From assembly GCA_026122225.1 (NCBI GenBank), contig JANEZZ010002202.1:1-64000 (forward strand): 64,000 nucleotides of DNA. The letters run 5' to 3'. Under the pieces are notes generated by a model that was not told the DNA's origin, ran no database searches, and saw only the letters and a list, made by a program, of their open reading frames with translations. This stretch comes from Heloderma charlesbogerti (Eukaryota; Chordata; Lepidosauria; Squamata; Helodermatidae). Both the position numbers and the translations under genes were made by a program. Below, piece by piece: positions 19,593 to 29,392 of the stretch (the stretch's first letter is position 1; each line of letters opens with the position of its first letter).

Positions 19593-22180
19593 ACTATGCT
19601 TCCCTCGGTGAGAACTTAGGTATGTGATCAACAGTTAGGGTCAACACCATCACCATAAAGCAGGGGTGCAAAAAGTGCAACCCAAAAGCTGTTGGCAGAC
19701 CCTAAAGCTCTGTCTGGTTTCCCACACCCAGCATCTGCCACCTCTGAAAAATAGGGAGGAGATGGGAGAAAATGGTTCTGGCCATACAGGATGAACCTTA
19801 TTCTTTGAGTTTCCCAAGAGGCAGTGATTGAAGGTTCCTGCCTATTTCATGGGATGCTCTGGGGATGAAGTTCCTGCTCTAGGAACCAGAGTATGTTCCT
19901 AGAATGTTTTCCCCACTTTTTTGGTGCTTGTGTTGTGAGACTGGGATGGGGAGCAGGCTGCAGTACCTTGATGCTGTTGTTGCAAGACCAAGATCTGTTG
20001 CTGCTTGGGTTTTATATGCTGAAAAGTATATACTGTATAAATTGAGGTCTACAAGCAACTTTGGTAGATTATGCTTTTGTGATACATCTTCCTACAGGGT
20101 TTGTTAACATAACAGTACGATCCTGAAGGGTAAGATCTTACTGTTATGTTAACAAGAGCTTCATTTTCCTGAAACAGGGCATTCCAATGAGACCTGCAAT
20201 CACCTTAGCACAAGAAAACCAAACTCTTGCCTGCAAACTGACCTTATTATTTCTACATTAATAGGATTTGTTTCCAAACCACTTTACATCCACAGAACTC
20301 AGAACACCATCGCAGCCTGCAAGCTAGGACAGACTAAGAAACAATAACTTGCATAAGGTCACACTGTGAGCTTCATAGCTGGAGATGGATTTAGAGCGAA
20401 GGTCTCCATAATCTAAGCCAAAAAAATCCAAGACAGTGTCATTTTCTGGCAGTAATCATGGGGATGTTGACAGTAGCTTCACATATTAAAGAGCTGGAGG
20501 AATTCTTTGATGTAGGCCTTTGCTACCTGCTACCCTGCTCTTGCCTCCCCCAAAGGTGGGCTTGTTTCTTGTCGTATGGGGACAGAGCAGCAGATGGTGG
20601 AAGGCAGAGGTTCGAGCAACCAGAATCAAGATGCAAGAATTTGTGAATGCCCTCCCTATCCCTGTTGCTAATTAGTTTCATATTCAAAAACAAATTTAAA
20701 ATACCTGAGAACGTAGCACTATACAGCATTGCCATTAGCATTATGCGATCTAATGGACCTCAAAACATAGTTCTCCTGGTAATTAATTGAATCACACTGG
20801 TCCAATCTGACATTTGGTTGAGAAACAAGAATCAGGGTTAAGAATCTTCGGAAAGGTGAAGGGTCTTCTGTGATACTTTAAAATGACATGTTACTGGACT
20901 GGCAATAGAAGAGTCTGCCTTTTTACATTTTTGGCTTCACTGAGTGATCTTTGTGGGGGTGGAGGATTATTCCAAAGTAGTTGGTTCAGAATTTCTCTCT
21001 CATAACTTCTTCACTTACTTTTTAATTTTAAGTAGCACATGTTCATCTGAAGAAACAGCAGTATCCATTTATATTTAGAAGACGCTTGTTAGTTTAGTCA
21101 AACCCAAATGTAAATTTTGGTGCAGTTAAAACATACTGAATTCAATAGGTGTAGGCATGCCTAGCTCTGCATAGGATGAGGATGCAAAAGTTGTAGCATT
21201 TTAAGAAGGTGTGAGCTAAACTTTACAGAGCCTCTATTGAACTGGACTAATACTGCTGCTGCTTGAGTATAACAGCCAAACACTAGTTTTGAAAATGGGA
21301 ACTCTGGCTCCCAGCCCAGCACTGTCTTTATTCTATTATAAATTAAGTGTGTATGAACTGGAGTTCATTAGAACTGATTATTTCAGTCTTTGGATACACA
21401 TTTCTGACTCCTTTAAGGTCTCCAGATCTGGTTCAAAGCATATGTAAACAGAAATAGCTCATTTGATACTTTCCTTATTATTATTATAGCGTGATTGGCT
21501 ATAGACAGAAATACATTTTTATTTCTTATTTTTCAGAAAGTCCAGGATCAGCATACTGAAAGCATCCCATTAAAGGTGAATCAGTCCTTTATTTCTGTGT
21601 CTCAGTATCTACCCATCTACCTATCTAACTATCTACCTATTCATCCTGTTCTTCAACCAACAGGTTCCCAGAGCAGCTTGCATAGCTGCTTTGCACTTTA
21701 CTGTCTCGCTATGGTTAGGAACTTGATACAGATGAGCTAGTTAAAGCTGAATCCAGGCAAGATAGATGAGGCTCTTGGCAGGCATTTTGACTTAGAGGGG
21801 GGTTAACTATAACTCACTGGTTCAGAATGTCTGATTTTCTAGCTTTGGGCTTCTCCTATAACATCACTGTCAAACTAATCGTGATGGCTAGGAATATGCT
21901 TCACCCAGTAAAGGCACAATTCTTCAATGCAGATTCAGACCAGGAACTGCCCTATCCGCTAGGCCTTACAAATTATAACACGCAAATACAATAAACATTC
22001 ATGTAACCCACATTAAATACAAGCACAGAGCTCCTAGCAGTAAAAACACCAATAAAACTGACTTTAAAAGGTGTTGGGGAATAAAAAGGTCTTTGCCTGG
22101 CATCTAAATGATAGTGGCTGGATCTACACTTATCGCCTTTTTTCGCTTCCAATGAGGTTTCACTGTCTGCCTTTCACACT
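19593..22180. other. About 2.6 kb without a recognised gene
   Basis: Nothing coding is supported. It contains a strong hairpin (20101-20155) and a degenerate (CTAT)n-like stretch near 21605-21650. Confidence 0.4.
20101..20155. repeat. 22-bp stem hairpin
   Basis: The arms are 20101-20122 and 20134-20155, complementary at 21 of 22 positions, with an 11-base spacer. The arm motif is TTGTTAACATAACAGTA. Its unusual length for random DNA suggests a small foldback element or a structured site. Confidence 0.85.
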
Positions 22181-22189
22181 ATGCAGTAC

Positions 22190-23065
22190 TAGGGATGTAC
22201 AAAAGTTCCGCCACGGATCTCGGGGAGGCCGAATGCCAGCACATTCGGCCCCCCGAAATTGGTGGCGGAACGGCACGCCGCCACCCCACCACCCCCCGGG
22301 ACGGGACTTACCTGGGGCAGATCTTCCTGGCGGCGGCGGCAGCTCTGGCGGCGGCGCGGTGGCGGTGGCCGGTCTTCTGACCGGCTGCTGCCGCCGCCAT
22401 TTCCAAGTTTAAAAAAAAAAAAAAGTGATAGGCTACATAAAGATTTACGTAGCCTATCACAGCTAAATTTTAAAAAACACTGTGATAGGCTATGTTAATG
22501 TTTACGTAGCCCATCACGGCTGATTAAAAAAAAAAACCCATGCGTGTAGGCAAATGGCGGCGCCCACGGGTGCCGCCATTTGCGTTCCTTATTTTGGCAC
22601 GTCTTTATTCCTTATTTTGGCACTACGCTATTTGCGTTCCCCTTATTTTTGCCGTAGTCTACGTAAATGTTTACATAGACTAAGACGTGCCAAAATAAGG
22701 AACGCAAATGGTGGCGCCCATGTGTGCCACCATTTGCGTACGCGCGTGGTTTTTTTTACTCAGCCGTGATAGGCTACGTAAACGTTTACGTAGCCTATCA
22801 CGGCTGACTGCAGGGACGCAAACGGTGGTGGCTACGGCCGCCGCCATTTGTGTCCCTGCTAGCCAGCGGCTGGATGTCCGGCCGCTGGCGGAGCCGGCCT
22901 GCAGCTCCGCAGAATCCCTGCGGAGCGGAGCCGGCCGGCCAGGATTCCGGGGGGGAAGGACAGAGTGCCTCCCCCCCGGCCAGAATTTGGGGGGGAGGGA
23001 TGGAGCGCCTCCCCCCCAGCATCAGCATAATCCACGAACAGGTAAGTGACTTTCGTACATCCCTA
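22190..23065 (+). mobile_element. E7: TAGGGATG-family element, subtype II
   Basis: The exact 8-bp TSD TGCAGTAC is at 22182-22189 and 23066-23073. The A end is TAGGGATGTAC, continuing with the subtype II hairpin (GCCGAATGCCAGCACATTCGG near its centre). Outward donors are at 22316-22323 (minus strand) and 23039-23047 (plus strand). Palindromes include two GATAGGCTAC types (about 22424-22520), an AAATGGCGGCGCCC type (about 22550-22583), an AAATGGTGGCGCCC type (about 22706-22738), and 22763-22807, a perfect palindrome of about 45 bp around ACGTAAACGTTTACGT. The central inverted repeat is partly deleted. Confidence 0.92.
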
Positions 23066-23352
23066 TGCAGTACCCGCCTCAAACTGGAACCGGAATTTCC
23101 CACTTCCGTGCTCCTGCTTTCAATACCCTAATATCCCGATATTTCCCCTTAATGTATTCTGATTTTCCACCTTCGTTACTGTATCCGGTTGTAGTCCCCT
23201 CCCCCGCCTGTCCATATACAGCGGTGTTTGTATTTCCCTCCTGTCCAATCACAGCTCTCGACAGCCCCATGTCTTCTTCTGGCTACTGATCGCATAGCTT
23301 CCTCAGCAGCCCCCATTTCCTCAGCAACAAGCAAAGGGCTGGATGTGCGCGT

Positions 23353-23463
23353 GCTTGTCTGATCTCGGAAGCTAAGTGGGGTCGGCTCCAGTCAGTAGTT
23401 AGATGGGCGACCACCTGGGAATCAGGCTTCCTGCACTGAGCAGGGGGTTGTTCTATTCCTTCA
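23353..23463 (+). mobile_element. 5S-rRNA-derived SINE fragment
   Basis: GTCTGATCTCGGAAGCTAAG, then GGGTCGGCTCCAGTCAGTAG, then GATGGGCGACCACCTGGGAA reproduce the second half of vertebrate 5S rRNA, including the internal RNA polymerase III promoter region. This is not a functional 5S gene because the first third and the 3' end are absent. The following CTTCCTGCACTGAGCAGGGG is almost the CR1 3' UTR word seen at 8085-8105 and 32010-32027. That suggests a SINE with a CR1-like tail, mobilised by CR1. Squamate 5S-derived SINEs are known; whether this is the same family I cannot tell. Confidence 0.75.
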
Positions 23464-23559
23464 AATGAGATTAAGTTTTACCCCCTCCTATCCCCCACTC
23501 CGGATGTTTTTTTAAAAAATTAAGGCATTATCCTCGCAGAATCGGGGCTTCTTCACCAT

Positions 23560-25415
23560 GGTTTTTTTTTCTAATTCTCAGAGGCGTTCAGAGCACCGTC
23601 TGGTCCAGTTTTATTGGATGAGTTTCAGTTACTGAGGCCTGAGGATGCGGACAAGGTGCTTGGCCAAGTCCGATCGACCACTTGTGTGCTTGACCCTTGC
23701 CCTTCATGGCTTATTAAATCAAACAAGGAGGGGTTGTCCGGCTGGGTCCAGGAGGTTGCAAATTCCTCCTTGAGAGAGGGAGTGGTGCCTGCTGCTTTAA
23801 AAGAGGCAGTAATTAGACCACTCCTGAAAAAGCCTAACCTGGACCCAGAGGATGTTAACAATTATAGGCCAGTGGCCAACATCCCCTTCCTGGGCAAGGT
23901 GCTTGAGCGGGTGGTTGTAGGACAGCTCCAGGCACTCTTGAATGAAACGGATTATCTAGATCCATTTCAATCGGGCTTCAGGCCTGGTTTTGTAACGGAA
24001 ACTGCCTTGGTCGCCCTGTGGGATGACCTCTGCTGGGAGAGGGACAGGGGGAGTGCGACCCTGTTGATTCTCCTGGACCTCTCAGTGGCTTTTGATACCA
24101 TCGACCATGGTATCCTTCTGGATAGGTTGTCTGGGTTGGGAGTTGGAGGCACTGCACTACAGTGGTTCCGCTCCTACTTGGATGGCCGATTCCAGAAGGT
24201 AGTGCTGGAGGATTATTGCTCTGTGCCATGGCAATTGTGCCATGGGGTTCCACAGGGCTCTATTTTATCCCCCATGCTGTTTAACATCTACATGAAACCG
24301 CTGGGGGAGGTTATCCGGAGGTGTGGGCTGAGGTGCCATCAATATGCGGATGACACCCAGCTCTACCTCTCTTTCTCATCAAAACCAGGTGAGGCAGTGG
24401 CTGTTCTGAACCAGTGCCTGGGCACGGTAATGGACTGGATGAGGGCTAATAAACTGAAACTCAATCCAGACAAGACGGAGGTACTGTTAGTGGGTGGTTC
24501 GTCTGCCCGGCTAGGTGATATTCAACCTGTTCTGGAGGGGGTTGCACTCCCCCTAAAGGATCAGGTTCGTAGTTTGGGGGTGCTCTTGGATCCAGAACTG
24601 TCACTTGAGGCACAGGTGAACTCAGTGGCACGGAGCACTTTTTATCAGCTTAGGCTGGTATACCAACTACGCCCTTATCTGGACAGAGATAGCCTAGCTA
24701 CAGTTATCCATGCTCTGATAACTTCTCGTCTGGATTACTGCAATGCGTTATACGTGGGGCTGCCTTTGAAAACGGTCCGGAAACTTCAGCTGGTCCAAAA
24801 TAGGGCAGCAAGATTGTTAACAGGGACTGGCCTGTGAGCTCATATTACGCCAGTACTTTTCCAGCTGCACTGGCTGCCAGTCCATTTCCGGGCCCGATTC
24901 AAAGTGCTGGTGTTAACATTCAAAGCCCTTAACGGCTTGGGGCCAGGTTACCTGAAGGATCGCCTCCTCCCATATGTGCCTGCCCGGACCTTAAGATCAT
25001 CATCAGCGGCCCTTCTCCGTGAGCCCCTGCCAAAGGAAGTGAGGTGGGTGGCTACTAGGAGGAGGGCTTTTTCTGTTGTGGCACCCCGGCTCTGGAATGA
25101 GCTCCCTAGTGAGGTTCGCCTGGCGCCTACATTGTACTCCTTTCGGCGCCAGGTGAAGACCTTTTTATTTTCCCAGGCATTTTAGCTTTCTAAATTTTTA
25201 TCTTTGCTGTTTTAAATCTGTATTTTAAACTCCTGTACTGCTGCTAGGTTTTATTGTGGTTGTATTGTTATATTGTGGTTTTAATGTTCTATATATTTTA
25301 AATTGTTTTATTGTGTGTTGTTTGGTTTTAGTTTTTGTGAACCGCCCAGAGAGCTTCGGCTATTGGGCGGTATAGAAATGAAATAAATAAAAATAAATAA
25401 TAAATAAATAAATAA
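23560..25415 (+). mobile_element. L2-type LINE, longest copy, 5'-truncated
   Basis: This is an L2/CR1-superfamily non-LTR retrotransposon with most of the reverse transcriptase. The 3' UTR contains GAACCGCCCAGAGAGCTTCG, then GGCTATTGGGCGG, then an (AAATA)n tail (about 25378-25415). The endonuclease part and 5' end are missing. Its coding part is interrupted by one visible stop at 24835-24837. The 5' boundary is not sharp. Confidence 0.88.
23614..25185 (+). pseudogene. L2 ORF2 reverse transcriptase
   Basis: The 407-codon frame (23614-24837) covers the reverse transcriptase domain in order: NNYRPVANIPFLGKVLERVV; motif A in LLDLSVAFDTIDHGILLDRL; motif B in GVPQGSILSPMLFNIYM; catalytic motif C YADDTQLYLSF (24343-24354 for YADD); then LNPDKTEVLLVG and the [14 protein letters not shown] block. 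TGA at 24835-24837 ends it, and the C-terminus continues in the 24904-25185 frame (LVLTFKALNGLGPGYLK, RRRAFSVVAPRLWNELP). All visible catalytic residues are intact, but there is no endonuclease and the protein is split. It was active recently enough to keep a long open frame. Confidence 0.88.
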
Positions 25416-25484
25416 TAATTCAGGCATGATCTTCGAAGTTTCAAAGTTGTGAAGCTTCTAATTGCTTTAATACTGGTATAATAC

Positions 25485-25950
25485 GTGCTTACCTACCTAT
25501 TCCAGTCAGCACACTTGCAACCACATTTTGTACTAACTGAAGCTTCTGAACCATTTTCAAAGGTAGCCCAACACAGAGTGCATTGCAGTAATCTAGTCTT
25601 GAGTTTGCTAGAGCATGGATAGCTGAAGCCAGTTCTCATGGTCCAAATAAGGATGTACTTGGCAAATCAGCCGAAACTAGTAAAAGGTGCTCCTATTCAC
25701 AAGAGTTACTTGCACCTCTAATGATAATTATAGATCAAGGAGCATCCCCAAACTGTGCACATGTCCCTCCCTTCAGGAGGCAGGCAACCCTGTCTAAAAC
25801 AGGGGAAACTCCAGTATTCTGAACCTGTGAGCTACCTTCACTAAGCACTTGGCTTGTCTAGATTGAGTTTCAATTTATTAGCCTTAACCCAATCCACAGT
25901 CAGACTGAAAATCAGAACTTCCACTGGCCCCTACTGAAGTAATCTAAAAT
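25485..25950 (-). mobile_element. Diverged L2-type LINE fragment
   Basis: TGCAACCACATTTTGTACTA, then GAAGCTTCTGAACCATTTTC, then GCATTGCAGTAATCTAGTC match the minus strand of the L2 C-terminal region, as in 62470-62570. Further on, GAGTTTCAATTTATTAGCC is likewise L2-like. It is old, with no open frame. Confidence 0.65.
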
Positions 25951-26721
25951 CAGGATTGCACCCCACCCCACTGCCAGGATTGAGCCAGCAGGTAAAAGAA
26001 CTGTCAGTGCACTCATCCTCTCCCCACAGTTCATATACAGCCCACCTGCTTGACTCCTTTTCACCTTTTCACCCAGGGGGTTTCCCTGTGTCTACCAGAA
26101 GGGGCACTATCAAGATCGTCAAAGCAACATCAGACTACACACCATTCATTGCCTCTCCTTTTACTCAGATCCAGCAATCTCTAGATGTTGTTCCATGCCT
26201 TCTGTTCTCTACCAGTCCACCCACAGGGTCACTAGACATGGGAATGGGGAAAGGGAGGGTTCCTCAGTGGCCCCCATTTTCCATCCAAATAAGAACTGCT
26301 AGCTTCCTGTCCTCAAAAAAGCCTGCAGTGTCAAAACAAGAATTTTGTGGCCTACAAAGAGATTGATCAAAAAAGGCATGAGATATACAGGGAGGGTCCA
26401 GCTCAATAAGTCTAGTTGGAGGAATCCCATCTTTTCGCTACCTAAAAGACTGCAATTTTCTCATCTTAAGTTAAAGGCCTCTTGATATGAATTTGTGACC
26501 CAACAGATAATGACAGAGCTATCAAAAAGGCCAGGAGAGAGAGAGAGAGAGAGAGAGAAGAGAGAGTGAAAACCCAGTTTAATAGTTGTAGATGTTTTCA
26601 ATAGGGATGTGCATCAGATTTAGCCAAAATTGGGCTTCCCTCGAAAGCATCCAAAACACATGTGTCACAATATCTAAAATAAAAACATAAAAACTGTGAT
26701 GTTAAAATGTTATACTAATAT
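25951..26721. other. No recognised gene; includes (GA)n at 26531-26560
   Basis: An open frame at 25956-26366 (136 codons) has no recognisable domain. A TAGGGATGTGCATC word at 26604 looks like the start of yet another TAGGGATG-ended repeat, whose right end I could not fix with confidence (possibly near 29150). Confidence 0.4.
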
Positions 26722-26729
26722 AAAATTAC

Positions 26730-27558
26730 TAGGGCTGTGCGGGGACTCCCCGATCCGACTTGGAAGCTGGTTTGTGGCTTCTGAGACAGGCCCAATTTGG
26801 CTCAGGCAGATTAGATCCCCCCCAAGCAGACTTGGCCCCGAACCCGAAGCAGGATTCGGATGTCAAACCTCTTTTCGGGGGGGCCCCAACACCCCCATGC
26901 AAACCTCCTTACCTTGCCACCACCGCCACCACCTCTGCTGTCATCATCCTCGCCACCTCCAACACTGCCTCCTCCACCGCCATTGCTGTCCTCGCTGCCA
27001 CCGTCGCCATCTGTCACTGCCGCCATCCTTGCCGCCACCTCCGCTGCTGTCCTTACCACCACTGCCCCGCCGCCGCTGTCCTTGCCGCCTTCTCCGCCGC
27101 TGTCCTCACTGGCACTTCCTGCTGAGGCCTAGAAGCAGGGAGTCACCATTTTTAAAATGGCGACCTCCTGGAACTTCCTGGAGGAGGCGGTAGCAGCGGT
27201 GGTGACAGTGAGGATGGAGGCAGCAGCGGTGAGGGCAGTGGCGGTGAAGGCAGCAGCAGTGAGGACGGTGGCAGTGGCGAGGGCGGCGGTGGCACTGCGG
27301 TGGAGAAGGCAGCAACAGCATGGAGAAGGTGGCAGTGGCCACAGTGGCGGAGAACGCGGCTCAGGTAAGGACCTGGACATGCCGGGGGGGCTGGGCCAGG
27401 GGGCCAAAGCTCAAAGTACACTGAGTGCTTTGAAGATCCCCTGACCTGCTCTGGGTCGCTTCATGCCCCCTCTGCTTTACCTCGGACAGGGCACAAAGTG
27501 ACCTGAAGCAGCCTGCTTCGACTCGGGCCTCATTGGGCTGAAGTGGTGCACAGCCCTA
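26730..27558. mobile_element. Second-family hAT-like element with triplet-rich core
   Basis: Termini are TAGGGCTGTGC and GCACAGCCCTA, flanked by an exact 8-bp TSD AAAATTAC (26722-26729 and 27559-27566). The left interior is rich in CCACCG/CTGCCG triplets and the right in GGCAGC/GGTGGC triplets, so the core is a loose inverted repeat. Its centre is near 27155, with ACCATTTTTAAAATGGCGAC. Both sides carry outward splice-donor words: CTTACCTT at 26908-26915 (minus strand) and CAGGTAAGG at 27362-27370 (plus strand). The many overlapping open frames here come from triplet repeats and I do not call them genes. Confidence 0.88.
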
Positions 27559-27566
27559 AAAATTAC

Positions 27567-29155
27567 ACATAATATGTAAAAATATAATAAAAACTTTTAA
27601 AAACTAAAAATGGGCCGAATGCATTTTGACTTTTTGTCTTTGTCAGTGGCCTATGCAAAATTACAAAGTAAAAACATAAGAAATCAAAAATTGCACTCCC
27701 AGAGTCTCAACAAAATAATTGTGTTTTAAAAAGGCTACCTGTACTCACCACTACTGTGGCCTGAGCTCTAATTACAAATTCTTTCATTGGAGGGATGAAT
27801 GTATATCCATATACAGTATCTTTGGCAGATACTGTATATGGATATACACACACATTCTAGGTGTGCTGGCAATTAGCAATTATAAATAAAAAGGACATAA
27901 ATTGTCATATGTATCCTTTTATATTCGTTTTGCAGTTGTGTTTTTTATTTTATATATTGTGACACAACTTTTGGAATCAATGTGTTTAGTATTTGCACTT
28001 TTTAACATTAAATCATTTTAATTGTGTTTATTTTTGTACATTAACTTTACTTTTTTTCAACTGTATGTATTATTAAGGACTATTGTATTTATTATTGTCA
28101 TCACCTTCCCTCCAAAGCAAGCAGAACTGAAGCTGGACCCTGCACAATTTGGGCTGCAGAAAGGCAAACCAGTCTGTCTCTAAAAACAGCATATTTTGAT
28201 TTTGTTTCTCTGTAAACACTGATGATGGAGGTGGGGGGACTGCACTTGGGGGTGGTGTGGTTTCAAGTTCTGTCTGTTCATGATTTCAAACTTCTTTCCT
28301 TTCCTGCTTAATTATGAAATCAATCATCCTCTCAGGCTTTTCCCTGCGGTGAAAAATCTCCCTTTGCAATGCCACCACACTTCACTTTTTTTTTTTAAGC
28401 ATCAAATAGGTTTTCAATCATCATAACTCCTAGCCCCTACACCTCTCCTTCTGAAACTTTGCATGTTTCTTGCCTGGAGACACCTCTATGACGTGTGCCA
28501 TTTTCATACAAATTGCCAAAAAGCCATGGGGGGAGGAAAGGGGAAACGAAACCAAATCACTCACCTCCCCCTCCAAATTTGAGGACTCTCCTTCAACTTA
28601 AGCCATTGCACCTATCCTTCTGAAACTTTTCAGGTTTCTTTCTTAGTGCTGCCTCTGTCTGTCATTTTCAGAATACTGGTCTTCAAAGAACATAGGGGTA
28701 TAAGTGTTATATTACCCTCAAAATGTAAAGGCTCCACAACTCTTTGCTCCTATTCATCTGAAACATGGAAGGCTTGTTTCCTTCAGAATGGGCAACTATC
28801 TCCGCAAATTTCATCCAATTCTGCCAAGAAATAAAAACATCACTGGCAGTTCCCTTAAAAAAAATAAAATCAAAAGATACAGGCACACAGCACAAATTTG
28901 TCTGAAATGTGGCAAACATAATGCCTTTACTACGCCTGCAAATGTCATCTAATTCTGATGAAAAGAAAGAAGTCATAGTTGTTTTTTGATTTCTTGTGAT
29001 AGTCTTCGGGAGGCACTAAGCTTCAGATTTCAAAATCTCAACTCCGGTTCAGTACCCATGTCAGAGTGAACAGCCTCTGAATTGGTCCAAGCCAAATGAG
29101 GCCATTTTCTGAAGCACCAAATTGGGGTCCAAGCCAAATCTTGTGTTCAGCAATA
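27567..29155. other. No gene; degenerate tandem-like repeats at about 28430-28980
   Basis: Between about 28430 and 28980 several degenerate copies of a unit recur, with CCTTCTGAAACTTTKCAKGT in two clear copies (about 28448 and 28617) and CATCTGAAACATGG and GTCTGAAATGTGG in weaker ones. They resemble the interior of an old repeat. No coding sequence is supported. A strong hairpin lies at 27801-27847. Confidence 0.45.
27801..27847. repeat. Perfect 21-bp stem hairpin
   Basis: GTATATCCATATACAGTATC plus T (27801-27821) pairs perfectly with 27827-27847 across the 5-base loop TTGGC. The right arm continues into a short CACACA run. Confidence 0.9.
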
Positions 29156-29392
29156 ACTAGAGGTAGGGATGACAGAGAATTCCGCCACGGATTTCAGTGA
29201 GGCCAAATGCACTGGCATTCAGCCCCCCGAAATCTGTGGTGGAATGGCCTGCCCCCCGCCCCCCCCCACGGATTCCCCCCGGGATGAGGCTTACCTGGGG
29301 CAAATGTTCCAGGCGGCGGCGGCGGCTGGTCTTTCGACCGGCTGCTGCAGCCGCCATTGCCATCTGCCCTTTGCCATGATAGGCTATGTAAG

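Noticed and set aside
23353..23421. A 5S rRNA gene
   Set aside because: The first third and the end of 5S are missing and the sequence has several substitutions; it runs into a CR1-like word. A SINE or pseudogene is more likely.
26696..27444. Six overlapping frames rich in P, H, C or A, S, V residues
   Set aside because: They are translations of CCACCG-type triplets in a transposable element with TIRs and a TSD. No frame is favoured.
26604..29155. One large TAGGGATGTGC-ended element spanning this region
   Set aside because: The left end looks right, but I could not find a convincing matching right end or TSD. The triplet-rich element inside is firm on its own.
29357..29392. Start codon at 29357 for the long CR1 frame
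   Set aside because: It lies in E8, upstream of the CR1 insertion joint; the fusion is accidental and the CR1 is simply 5'-truncated.
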